The notes under the pieces were generated by a model. The model worked only from the letters and a program-made list of their open reading frames with translations. It was not told the DNA's origin and made no database searches. The position numbers and the translations under genes are program-made. Shown one piece after another: positions 43,943-53,366 of a stretch of DNA of 64,000 nt. Position 1 is the first letter of the stretch. Each line of letters begins with the position of its first letter. Where the stretch lies: positions 1 to 64,000 of the IMG/VR virus record IMGVR_UViG_3300020385_000660. One strand, written 5' to 3'. The DNA is from a virus.

Positions 43943-44755
43943 ATGGCAAAGAACAATTTTGACGATTTTTTATTAGGACCATCTTTTGATGATTTGGATT
44001 CTATACACCAAGAGGCAGAACGTCAACTCTTAAGAAATGGTGGTGGACTTAGAAAGCTTGCAAAAAAAGTTAAAGCTAAACTTACAAGCAAAAAGAAAAA
44101 AAACAAGCTAGCAAAAGCTGCAAAAAGCGCTGCTACATCTGATGCTCAAGCAGCTGAGATAGAAAAAGTAGCTTCTACTAATCCTAAAGGAAGTCAGCAA
44201 ATAGGTAAATCTACTAAGGATACGCCTACAAAAGCTTCTACCAACTCTACAAAAAAACCTGGAGATAAACTAGAAGCACCTAAATCTAAAGCTACAGTTA
44301 ATGATCCTGGTGCTAAAAAGATTCAAACAAAAGAAAAATCTTTTGGTGAAACATTTAAAGAAAATCGTAAAATGTTAGGGGCTGGTAAAACATTTATGTA
44401 TAAAGGTAAAAAGTATTCTACTAATACAGCAGATGATCTAAAAAAATCTAAAAGCAAAGCTGCTGCAACAAAAGCGGGAGCAGTTAGTCAAGAGCAACGT
44501 GCAAAAAATAATGAAACAGCTACTAAGGCTCATAACCAAAGACTTTCTGACGCAATATCAACATATGACCCTAATTCAGTTAGAAATCAAGGAGAAAAGG
44601 CAAGAGCTGCTTATGAAAAAGAACAAGCTGTTAAAGCAGACTCTAGACAAAATGCTAGAGACGCTAGAGATAAAAAAGCTAAATACAGTACTAATAATCT
44701 TGAATCAGGAGGAGTAAAGAAGAAGCTTAACAAACGTTTAAGACCTAAGTATTAA
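43943..44755 (+). CDS. Lys-rich internal protein with GG motifs
   Basis: A 270-residue, very basic, low-complexity protein (KKVKAKLTSKKKKNKLAKAA). It has RNGGGLRKL near residue 35 and KYSTNNLESGGVKKKLNK near the C terminus, the latter related to motifs in the proteins at 52410 and 53366. Probably disordered and DNA-associated inside the head or ejected with DNA. A TAATG overlap couples it to the next gene. Confidence 0.65.
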   Translation: MAKNNFDDFLLGPSFDDLDSIHQEAERQLLRNGGGLRKLAKKVKAKLTSKKKKNKLAKAAKSAATSDAQAAEIEKVASTNPKGSQQIGKSTKDTPTKASTNSTKKPGDKLEAPKSKATVNDPGAKKIQTKEKSFGETFKENRKMLGAGKTFMYKGKKYSTNTADDLKKSKSKAAATKAGAVSQEQRAKNNETATKAHNQRLSDAISTYDPNSVRNQGEKARAAYEKEQAVKADSRQNARDARDKKAKYSTNNLESGGVKKKLNKRLRPKY

Positions 44756-45231
44756 TGTCTTTTACTCTTAGAGATGTATATAAAGCCTATTCTACAGAAG
44801 TTGATAGCTCTGTAGATAGTCTTACTTTTCGAGATATATGTTCAGATTTCAATATTGGAATCATGGACTATATCTTGGAAGGTAAAACATTTAATATGGG
44901 TTTTAATCTTTCAACCATATCAATAACTAGACAAGATCGTGATCCTCGTAATCCTAGAATAGATTGGGGCGAGAGCAATAAATATAGAAAAGAGCTTTTA
45001 GAAGAAGGCAAGAAGATTTATGACGCTGCTACAGGTAAGGGTGAGCAGTGGTTTATATATCATACAGATTCCTTCTATTGTAAATTTTATTGGAATAAAG
45101 GTAAATGTAAAATTAAAAATAAATCAGTTTATCGTTTTGATGCTACAAGAGGAATCAAAGGGAATAAAGAAAAGTTAATAGATCTTTTAAAAACTGATGA
45201 CTTAGCTTACTTAAGATTTAAAAAGAAATAA
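44755..45231 (+). CDS. Conserved tail-block protein
   Basis: A 158-residue protein with VYKAYSTEVDSSVDSLTFRD, RDPRNPRIDWGESNKYRKEL and a C-terminal basic beta region (FYCKFYWNKGKCKIKNKSVY). The IDWxxS pattern resembles a small protein regularly found beside ring genes in crAss-like phages, from memory. It could be an assembly factor. Function unproven. Confidence 0.65.
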   Translation: MSFTLRDVYKAYSTEVDSSVDSLTFRDICSDFNIGIMDYILEGKTFNMGFNLSTISITRQDRDPRNPRIDWGESNKYRKELLEEGKKIYDAATGKGEQWFIYHTDSFYCKFYWNKGKCKIKNKSVYRFDATRGIKGNKEKLIDLLKTDDLAYLRFKKK

Positions 45232-45232
45232 T

Positions 45233-45520
45233 ATGCTACAACCTAAGAAAAAAAAGAAATCTAGCACTTATGATAAATCCAATAAAGGGATACAAGATAA
45301 TATATCAAAAGGAGCTAAAGAGCGTAGACGAGGGAAAATGCTAGAGAATGATGCAGATTTAAAAGCTAAATTTAAATCTGGACAAAAGTCTAGAACCCTT
45401 ATTCAAAAAGAAGCGGTAATATCAGTACCTAAAAAAAGAATTAAATCTATACCTTATAAGACTAAAAAGAAAAGCCTTCGTGGTAGATTTTTAGAGCCTA
45501 AAATAGAAAGCATAGATTAA
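45233..45520 (+). CDS. Small Lys-rich protein
   Basis: A 95-residue protein with about one third Lys/Arg (QPKKKKKSSTYDKSNKG start). Probably disordered and nucleic-acid-binding. It sits 1 base after the preceding gene and before the ring-like gene at 45539. No family recognised. Confidence 0.65.
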   Translation: MLQPKKKKKSSTYDKSNKGIQDNISKGAKERRRGKMLENDADLKAKFKSGQKSRTLIQKEAVISVPKKRIKSIPYKTKKKSLRGRFLEPKIESID

Positions 45521-45538
45521 TATAATTTAAGAAATAAA

Positions 45539-46420
45539 ATGGCTATATACAGAACAGAATCTAGTAAAATCATAATACGTAAAGTATTTAGAGATTTAAG
45601 AATTCAACATAGTAATTGGATAGACGATGCTATAGAATGGATTGGAGAAGCATTAGAACACATTGGATCTAGTGCGCAGCTAGTTACAAAGACTTGCGTA
45701 TTGCCTGTGAAAGATCACAGACATTTACTTCCTGCTGATCTGTATTATATAAATCAAGTAGCTATTAACGATACAGTAAATGCTAGAACAGAAGGTGAAT
45801 TAGATTCTTTAATAGCTAGAGTAGAGCAGTTAAATGAAACTATCCAACAAGCCCAAGAAGAGGGAATGTCTTATGATAATACAGTAGTTACTTTACAAGA
45901 AATAAATAGTAGAATAGCTGCAGTATCTCAAGTATTTTTTGAAAATGAAACAAGTTTAACTCCATTACAATATGGAGCTAGCACGTTTCATGATAGCATA
46001 CATTGTGAAAATTGTGTAAATGTAAATGCTAAGCATGAGCACACATATATCATAGATGACAGTTATATTAAAACTTCATTTGAAAAAGGTAATGTGTGTT
46101 TAAGCTATACAGTGTTTCCAACTGATGGAGAAAACTTTCCATTAGTGCCCGCAGATATTAGTTTTAAAGAAGCTATGTTTTGGTATATTTATAAAAAGTT
46201 ACTTTTATCGTATCCTACTTTAGTTAATAATGGTATTGATTATGGATATGCAGAGCAGCAGTGGAAATTTTATTGCACTCAAGCTAGAAACGCAGCTAAC
46301 TATCCAGATATAGATAGATATGAATCGTTTATGAATCAATGGGTAAGAATGATCCCATCGATAAACAAACATGATTTAGGATTTGAACAACTAAACACAC
46401 GACAAGAGTATAGACGATAA
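45539..46420 (+). CDS. crAss-type tail ring protein
   Basis: A 293-residue protein. The N terminus SSKIIIRKVFRDLRIQHSNW and WIDDAIEWIGEALEHIG, then HRHLLPADLYYINQVAIND, follow the usual plan of crAss-like ring proteins: a short helical hairpin, then a beta domain. A coiled-coil insert (VEQLNETIQQAQEEGMS, near residue 95) follows. It directly precedes the muzzle-like giant gene and overlaps its start (TAATG). Confidence 0.75.
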   Translation: MAIYRTESSKIIIRKVFRDLRIQHSNWIDDAIEWIGEALEHIGSSAQLVTKTCVLPVKDHRHLLPADLYYINQVAINDTVNARTEGELDSLIARVEQLNETIQQAQEEGMSYDNTVVTLQEINSRIAAVSQVFFENETSLTPLQYGASTFHDSIHCENCVNVNAKHEHTYIIDDSYIKTSFEKGNVCLSYTVFPTDGENFPLVPADISFKEAMFWYIYKKLLLSYPTLVNNGIDYGYAEQQWKFYCTQARNAANYPDIDRYESFMNQWVRMIPSINKHDLGFEQLNTRQEYRR

Positions 46421-49400
46421 TGGAAAAAAGATTTGTAAAAGGGTTATTTAAAGATACTGGCCATTTAGATCAGCCAGAAGGCACTTGGCGGTATGCAAAA
46501 AACGCTGTTTTAAATAATACGAAAGGCGCTATATCTAATGAAAAAGGTAATAAGTGGACTACTAAAATACCTATAGGGTATAGAGTATTAGGCTCTATCA
46601 GTATATCTGATGGTAAAATAGTTTTATTTTTAATTAGTGTAGATTTAGACAATTCTTTTTCTGAAATTGGAATTTTTGAAAATGATGTTTATACTACAAT
46701 GTTTGTTAGTCCTGTTACAGAAGATAAGCAGCATTTAAATTTTGATATACTTAAACCAATTGAAGGTACATTTAAAGTTGATTCAAAAGGAGATTTAATG
46801 GTTTATTGGGTAGATGATTTAAATCCTCCAAGAGCATTTAATTTATCAAGACAACAAAGATCTTTAGATATTTTTAATAATACTTCACTTCTTTATGGTA
46901 TAGTAAATCCATCTGATTCTGTAACCCATATAGGATTATTAGATCTTTTTCCTAATTCTGGGAGAGTCCCAAGGTTTTCTAATGAAGTAATTAGTTCTGG
47001 AGGAGCTTTGTTATCTGGTGTTTATTATTTAGCCTTAGCATATGTTGATGAAGATTTAGTAGCAACAAATTATTTAAATATTTCTAATCCTATTTCTATT
47101 GTAGAAGAGTCTTCTGAGACTCGTCCTACTACGAATATTGATGGAGCTAGAGCAGGTAATCAAACATCTAAAGCAATTACTTGGAGAATAAGAAATATTA
47201 ATAGCGATTATAAATTTATTAGAGCTGCAATTGTAAGAAAAAAAGGTGAGGCTGTAGATGTATTTAGGTTAAATGATATTGCTATAAATGTTACGAATAG
47301 TGGTAGTGTGCAGTTAATAACATTTACTGGAACAGAGTCTATTTCTCCTGGATCTCCAGAAGAGATAATGATAGACACTATAGGGTATGAAAGCGCTAAG
47401 ACTATAAATCAGCTAGACAATATTTTATATGTAGGTAATGTAAAAAGCACTAAAGATGTAGGGTATCAACAATATGCCAATGCCATTAGATTAGAATCTT
47501 CTATAACTTCAATAGGATCTTTTGATCCTTTTTATGCAACACAAGATAATTTTGAAACTGGATTTAGTAATACTCCTATTGATATGGGGCACAATGTTGA
47601 TGAAAGTAAATCTTACAGAAATAATGCAAAGAACTCTAGATTAAGAGGATATTTAAGAGACGAGACATATGCTTTTTATATCGCATTTATTCTTAATGAT
47701 GGAAGCATGTCATATGCTTATCATATACCTGGTAGGGCGCAATTATATCATGAAGAAACAACAGCTATTGCTTCTACTGGAGGAGTATTTAATGAAGAAA
47801 ACTTAGATTTAGAAAATGCAAAAAGATTCCATATAAAAGATTTTAGTGATCCAAATGCACAGGCTAATTTTGTTTCTAATCATCCGTTAGCTTACCCTGA
47901 GCAACAAATGAATTATTGGATGAATGCAACTGAAATGTACCCTAATACTCCTGATTTTGATATATTTAAAATTGTAGGTACTTTAAATATAGACGGTACT
48001 GTTACTGGCGCTGAACGTGCTATGACTGTTAATGGTAATGCATCCATAACATTAAGAGATAAAAATGTTAGACATCATCATTTCCCATCTAATGATAATT
48101 ATTATAGAAAAAGTATTGGAAACGGAAACGCAGTTACTAGTAGTCAAGCAGCTTTACATACACAAGAATTTGATGCTCAAGTAAATTTTACAGGTACTTA
48201 TAAATTTAGAAGGAATACAAGTTCGGGTAGTAAATACCATGATATAACAGGGGGGACAGCTGCAAACGAAATTAAATATACTGGGGACAATATGGGAACT
48301 GCGCTAACATCTGAGTGGAGCCCTCCGCTTCGGTGGCAAGATGTTGATTTAAGTGGTATGACAGACGGTAATGTTACAGATACAACTATATTTTCATCTA
48401 ATTCCTCAGTAGATGGTGTATCTACATCTGGGCTTTATAGTGGAGATACTGGAGTATTTACAGCTAATCAAAATATGTTAATTGATAACATGTCTTATAA
48501 ATCTTATTATAGAAGAGATGCGGGAGATGGTCAATTTAATACATTTAAAACAAGGGTAGTTATTGAAAAAGTAAGTACTGGGCAGAAATATTTTGCTGGA
48601 ACTGATCATCAAGTATCTGGAGATGACTGGGGAATTAATAGTAATTATAATTCGACTTGGTCATACAATAAATATGACTATAACCAAAAATCTGGTATTA
48701 ATACTATGCATCCAAACTCTACTAGTAATGGAACTGTTAGTGGAGAGCCTGTGCCTATAGAGCTTACTTCTGGAGACAGAATGTGGTTAGAGTGCAGAGC
48801 TTTTGTGGGATCTAGTCCAGGGTTTTGGGTTAGGCAAGCAAATACAGATGAAATGCATGGAGGTGACTACAGTTACTGGCAGTTCGATATAGATACTACA
48901 CCTTCTACAGATTTCCTTACTACGGCTAACGATGTTAAAATAGCGCATAATGTTTATGCTTTAGGGTTTCATTTAGATGACATAAAAATACCAAAATCTA
49001 TTGCAGATAAAGTTCAAGGTTTTAGAATTTACAGAGCTAAAAGAGATATTAAAAATCAAACTATTTTAGGTCAAAGTGTTGTAGTACCTATGACAAAAGA
49101 AACATCTCAAATAGGTATGTGCTCAGAGGCTATGCAAGCAGAAGGTGCAGAAAGTATTATGCAGGCTGTAAGTTCAGAAACAGAAGTTTTTTATAAAACA
49201 TCTCCTTGGCCAGATTCAGCCTCATCTTATGGTTCTACAGGCTACACACATTTTACTTTTCATGATTTTAATTTACTCAGAACTAAAAATAGTTTATCTG
49301 GAGCAACTCATATTAAGCCTATTTATATGGTTAATAATCTTGTTTGGAACGGTCCAACCTTGAAACAAGATAAAAAAATGGTTACTACAGTTGTAAGTGT

Positions 49401-52400
49401 AAATGATGATACGCCTGACACACTAAAAGAACTTTGGGGGTATGATACAGAATTTAACTGTTATAGTGAAGAAATAAAGTCTGCTATTTTTATAGGATTA
49501 AACTACAGATTTAATGTGCAAACAAGTGCTTGGGCAGCAGATGTAGAGTCTCACAGATACCCTAGAATGTTAGCTCAAAAAGCTAAAACTTATTTACTAG
49601 GTGATACTATATTTGAAGGAGAGGCTTTAGGTTTTGGAGGTAAAATATTTAATGAATATGGAGAATCTTGCATTGCATTAGCATTAAAAAATAATCAAGG
49701 GTTACCAGCATTAAAATGTACTCCTGACGGGGTTCAATCAGATTATTCAGATTATTTTGGGTACGCTCACCCAGACGCTCCATCGTGGCTTGTAAATCAT
49801 AGTTTAATATCTACTTCGGCTACTGCGGGTAGTGATGCTGGTGTTCAAGCAGCTAGTAGGTATTACAACTACATGGTTAATTTGCATGCTCACAAAACCG
49901 ATATATATAAATCTCTTGATAGTCAAGAACTAGTTTATACGGGATTTGAAATATTAGGAGATGATTTAAAGAATTTTGTTTTTATTGATGACGAGAATGA
50001 TCCAAATTATCTACAGCATGTGCATGCAGGAGACTTAATAAGTAATGGGTTATTAGCAAGCACTTTATATTCTACTAAATTAGGTAATACATTTGATGAG
50101 CCTGCAAGAAATTGGACGGGAGGAATCTATGGAGGAGATACTTTTTTAACTAGACATGGATTTGTTTCAACTTTAACTCCAAGTGATGCTAACACAACTT
50201 CTGAACCTACAAAAGCTATTTATTATAATATTGTTGAAAGTAAAGACAACATAAACTTTAGACATTCTGAAGATGGTGATTCTCTTTATTTTCCAGGTAC
50301 TCCTGCAAAAACTATATTAAAAAAATCTGGCCATAAAGATTATTCACATTTTGATAATATAAAATATAATGATAATTATTCTGCTGATAATGATGTTAGA
50401 CCTGCAGTACCTTTGCCTGTAAGGGAAATTAAACAAGTATCTTTTCCTACAAGAGCGCATAGAAGTGCTATGGCAGATAATACAAGTTTAATTGATAATT
50501 ATAGAATATTCTTAGCTAATCAATATAAAGATCTCCCTAAAAATAGAGGAGATTTATTTAAGCTTTCTTCATTTAACAATTTGCTTTATTTCCATATGCA
50601 GAATAGTTTGTATGCTACAAAAGGTAAACAAACAATGGAAATGAAAGATGGGTCTGAAGCGTTTATTGGTAGTGGTGATATATTTGTTCAACCGCCAGAT
50701 GAAATATTACAAACCAAATTAGGTTATGGTGGAACTCAATCTCAACGAGCTGCTATAACAACTAGATATGGTTACTTTTTTGTAAATAAAATTTCTAAAA
50801 AAGTATTTATGATGTCTGACAAACTTAATGATATTAGTGAGTTAGGGATGGATAACTGGTTTTTTGAAAATTTAGATTTTCATTTAGAGCGTTGGGGGTT
50901 CCCTGATAACGTAGATAACCCTGTAATTGGGGTTGGGCTACACTCTGTTTGGGATTCTATACAAAAACGTATTCTATTAACAAAGAATGATTTAAAACCT
51001 ACAACAGTATTTAGACAAAAATACCAATTGTATTTAGATAATGGTAAAGATACTCCTGACGCTGTATGGTATAATTCTGAAACTGGGTATTATCATAAAA
51101 CTGAAATAGTTACAGGAAGCACAGATCCTGGCGTAGAGCCTCCAGAAATTTGGCAAACTTTTATGGATGGTACAGTCAATGGGTATGCTGGATTCTTACA
51201 AACTGCTATTAGTTATGAATATGGTGGGGCAGCAACAACTCCTATGTATATTCCTCTTACCGAGGAAAATACTAACCTTTCACAGAACAGTGGATGGTAT
51301 ATTCAGCCAGGTATGATGTTTGTGCTTATTCAGCCGACCGGGCTTGACAATCCATCAATGACTAATGTAAGTGTTTATGCAAATAGTGGTGAAAATGATA
51401 CAGCTATATTTATTGAAGATGATTCTACGTGGCAACAAGAAAATTTAAATACAGCTGAATTAGGATTACAGCAATGGCATGGTTTAAATGTTTATGGGTA
51501 TCATTTATACAACAATCCTACAACGATAGAAAGTATAAATTATGAAAAAATAAGTTATGAAGATATAAAATATTTTAAACCTGATGGATGGACGATTTCA
51601 TTTTATCCAGAAATAAATGCTTGGGGTAGTTTCCATACATATTTACCGTATACTTATTTTACTAAGTTTAACGGATTATACTCTATGACTAGTGAAGCAA
51701 CAAGACTGCAGGAGTATTTAGATCCTGAAAGCACATTAAGTGGGACAGAAAAGTTAAAAAATATTGATGCGTACATATGGAAACATTTAGTTAGTAGTCA
51801 TGGTAAGTATTACTACGATCATGAAAATCTTTTAGGTCAAGAAAATGCTTGGATAGGCGGGAATGTTCCAGACTTGTTAACTATACATCCTTTTGAACTA
51901 GAATTTATAGATAACTCTAGAAAAGTTATGGATTCTACTTTTTCTAGTATATCGTATACAGTAGATGTTATAGGTGATGAAAACAGCAATCTTTTAAATA
52001 ATGGTTTTACAGATTTCTTTGTATATAATACAAGACAAATATCTGGACAGACAGAATTAGAATATTTAGTTAATACTAGATTATCAGGGAATAATTGGAA
52101 AATTAACAGCTTTAGAGATATTGCAGAATTAGAACTTAATCAAGATTCTTATTATATGTCTACATCACTAAATGTAGTAGGTGTATTAAATGAAGGTACG
52201 CTAACTACATTAGAAAAACAGGCTATGTTTAATGTTGATGGTATACATGAAATTATAAATAATTATTATATAAATGAAGACAAAGCTTGGAATTTACGTA
52301 GAAAATTTGTAGGTAAATGGCTAGGAATCCGATTAATATGCGATAATATTAGAAATAATTCAGTAAATTTGTATACCGCTGAAACTGATGCTAGAAAATA

Positions 52401-52410
52401 TTACAGATAA
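46420..52410 (+). CDS. crAss-type tail muzzle/stabilisation protein, 1996 residues
   Basis: A 1996-residue protein. The N terminus FKDTGHLDQPEGTWRYAKN followed by GAISNEKGN is the diagnostic opening of the large conserved tail protein of crAss-like phages (the muzzle or stabilisation protein at the tail tip). The following beta-propeller-like repeats (ISISDGKIVLFLISVD and similar) fit that fold. Long C-terminal beta-rich regions continue to residue 1996. The length is greater than I would expect for this protein, suggesting inserted domains (for example a DxxGDG-free jelly-roll-like region around residues 560-830). Confidence 0.8.
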   Translation: MEKRFVKGLFKDTGHLDQPEGTWRYAKNAVLNNTKGAISNEKGNKWTTKIPIGYRVLGSISISDGKIVLFLISVDLDNSFSEIGIFENDVYTTMFVSPVTEDKQHLNFDILKPIEGTFKVDSKGDLMVYWVDDLNPPRAFNLSRQQRSLDIFNNTSLLYGIVNPSDSVTHIGLLDLFPNSGRVPRFSNEVISSGGALLSGVYYLALAYVDEDLVATNYLNISNPISIVEESSETRPTTNIDGARAGNQTSKAITWRIRNINSDYKFIRAAIVRKKGEAVDVFRLNDIAINVTNSGSVQLITFTGTESISPGSPEEIMIDTIGYESAKTINQLDNILYVGNVKSTKDVGYQQYANAIRLESSITSIGSFDPFYATQDNFETGFSNTPIDMGHNVDESKSYRNNAKNSRLRGYLRDETYAFYIAFILNDGSMSYAYHIPGRAQLYHEETTAIASTGGVFNEENLDLENAKRFHIKDFSDPNAQANFVSNHPLAYPEQQMNYWMNATEMYPNTPDFDIFKIVGTLNIDGTVTGAERAMTVNGNASITLRDKNVRHHHFPSNDNYYRKSIGNGNAVTSSQAALHTQEFDAQVNFTGTYKFRRNTSSGSKYHDITGGTAANEIKYTGDNMGTALTSEWSPPLRWQDVDLSGMTDGNVTDTTIFSSNSSVDGVSTSGLYSGDTGVFTANQNMLIDNMSYKSYYRRDAGDGQFNTFKTRVVIEKVSTGQKYFAGTDHQVSGDDWGINSNYNSTWSYNKYDYNQKSGINTMHPNSTSNGTVSGEPVPIELTSGDRMWLECRAFVGSSPGFWVRQANTDEMHGGDYSYWQFDIDTTPSTDFLTTANDVKIAHNVYALGFHLDDIKIPKSIADKVQGFRIYRAKRDIKNQTILGQSVVVPMTKETSQIGMCSEAMQAEGAESIMQAVSSETEVFYKTSPWPDSASSYGSTGYTHFTFHDFNLLRTKNSLSGATHIKPIYMVNNLVWNGPTLKQDKKMVTTVVSVNDDTPDTLKELWGYDTEFNCYSEEIKSAIFIGLNYRFNVQTSAWAADVESHRYPRMLAQKAKTYLLGDTIFEGEALGFGGKIFNEYGESCIALALKNNQGLPALKCTPDGVQSDYSDYFGYAHPDAPSWLVNHSLISTSATAGSDAGVQAASRYYNYMVNLHAHKTDIYKSLDSQELVYTGFEILGDDLKNFVFIDDENDPNYLQHVHAGDLISNGLLASTLYSTKLGNTFDEPARNWTGGIYGGDTFLTRHGFVSTLTPSDANTTSEPTKAIYYNIVESKDNINFRHSEDGDSLYFPGTPAKTILKKSGHKDYSHFDNIKYNDNYSADNDVRPAVPLPVREIKQVSFPTRAHRSAMADNTSLIDNYRIFLANQYKDLPKNRGDLFKLSSFNNLLYFHMQNSLYATKGKQTMEMKDGSEAFIGSGDIFVQPPDEILQTKLGYGGTQSQRAAITTRYGYFFVNKISKKVFMMSDKLNDISELGMDNWFFENLDFHLERWGFPDNVDNPVIGVGLHSVWDSIQKRILLTKNDLKPTTVFRQKYQLYLDNGKDTPDAVWYNSETGYYHKTEIVTGSTDPGVEPPEIWQTFMDGTVNGYAGFLQTAISYEYGGAATTPMYIPLTEENTNLSQNSGWYIQPGMMFVLIQPTGLDNPSMTNVSVYANSGENDTAIFIEDDSTWQQENLNTAELGLQQWHGLNVYGYHLYNNPTTIESINYEKISYEDIKYFKPDGWTISFYPEINAWGSFHTYLPYTYFTKFNGLYSMTSEATRLQEYLDPESTLSGTEKLKNIDAYIWKHLVSSHGKYYYDHENLLGQENAWIGGNVPDLLTIHPFELEFIDNSRKVMDSTFSSISYTVDVIGDENSNLLNNGFTDFFVYNTRQISGQTELEYLVNTRLSGNNWKINSFRDIAELELNQDSYYMSTSLNVVGVLNEGTLTTLEKQAMFNVDGIHEIINNYYINEDKAWNLRRKFVGKWLGIRLICDNIRNNSVNLYTAETDARKYYR

Positions 52411-53366
52411 TGAAATATAAAAGTAAATATAAAAAAAGAAAAAAGTACAGTACTGGTGGGATGTATCAACCTAATGTTATAACACCCGGATTAAATCCTG
52501 GTAGCACTACTAATATAGTGTACAATGAGTCTGATCCTCAATTACAACAAGATAGAGAAGATAGATTAGAGTCAAAAGTAGATACACTGCAAAGTCGTAC
52601 AAATTCATTTGTAGCAGATTATGAAAAACAATTAGCTACAAATAAAGCAGAATTAGAAGCAAAGAATGCTCAATTTCAAGCAAAAACTAAAGCTGCAGAA
52701 AATATAGTAGGTCAAGGAACTAAAGCTATTACTAGTCAACTTACTAAAAATGCTGCACAGAAAGCAGGACAACAAGTTACTGGGCAAGTAAGTAGAGGTG
52801 CTATGAGGTCTTTTGGTAGAGGTCTTAAAGCCGCTGCAAAAGGTAATCAAGGTAGAGCTGCTAGATTAGCAAAAAGATCAGCTAGTCGTGCGGTGCAAGG
52901 TAGAGCTGCAACAGCTGGTAAAGCAGCTAGTAAAGCAGGAGGTTTATTAAGTACAGGATCTTTGCTGAGTATTGGTGGACAAGCAGTATCAGCTTTATCA
53001 AACGATAATGATGCAACTAAATGGAATGCGGGAGAGGTTACAGGAGATATAGCTTCTGCAGCTGGTACTGGTATGATGTTAGGATCTGTTATTCCAGGAG
53101 TTGGTAATGTAGTTGGTGGTATTGTAGGTGGTTTATATGGTCTTGGTAAAGGTTTACTTGGACGTAGAAAAGCTCGTAAAATGAAAGCGGCTCAAGAGTC
53201 AGAACAAGCAAGTGCTTTAGCAAAACATAATAGAGAAATACGAGAAGCCTATACACCTCAAGCAGCAGTAGCTAGAGCAGGTGAGATACAGCAGAAAACT
53301 ACTTCTGGCTATGATACAGGTGTAAATATATCAGCTAAATATGGGGGATTAAAAAAATATATATAA
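52410..53366 (+). CDS. Internal/ejection protein with glycine-zipper segment
   Basis: A 318-residue protein. The N terminus carries KKYSTGGMYQPN; the next 90 residues are coiled coil (RLESKVDTLQSRTNSF). An Ala/Arg-rich basic stretch follows. At about 213-252 a glycine-rich hydrophobic segment (GMMLGSVIPGVGNVVGG, IVGGLYGLGKGLLG) could insert in a membrane, like T7 gp14-type channel proteins. The C terminus is KYGGLKKYI. Likely packaged and ejected with DNA to form part of the entry channel. Confidence 0.7.
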   Translation: MKYKSKYKKRKKYSTGGMYQPNVITPGLNPGSTTNIVYNESDPQLQQDREDRLESKVDTLQSRTNSFVADYEKQLATNKAELEAKNAQFQAKTKAAENIVGQGTKAITSQLTKNAAQKAGQQVTGQVSRGAMRSFGRGLKAAAKGNQGRAARLAKRSASRAVQGRAATAGKAASKAGGLLSTGSLLSIGGQAVSALSNDNDATKWNAGEVTGDIASAAGTGMMLGSVIPGVGNVVGGIVGGLYGLGKGLLGRRKARKMKAAQESEQASALAKHNREIREAYTPQAAVARAGEIQQKTTSGYDTGVNISAKYGGLKKYI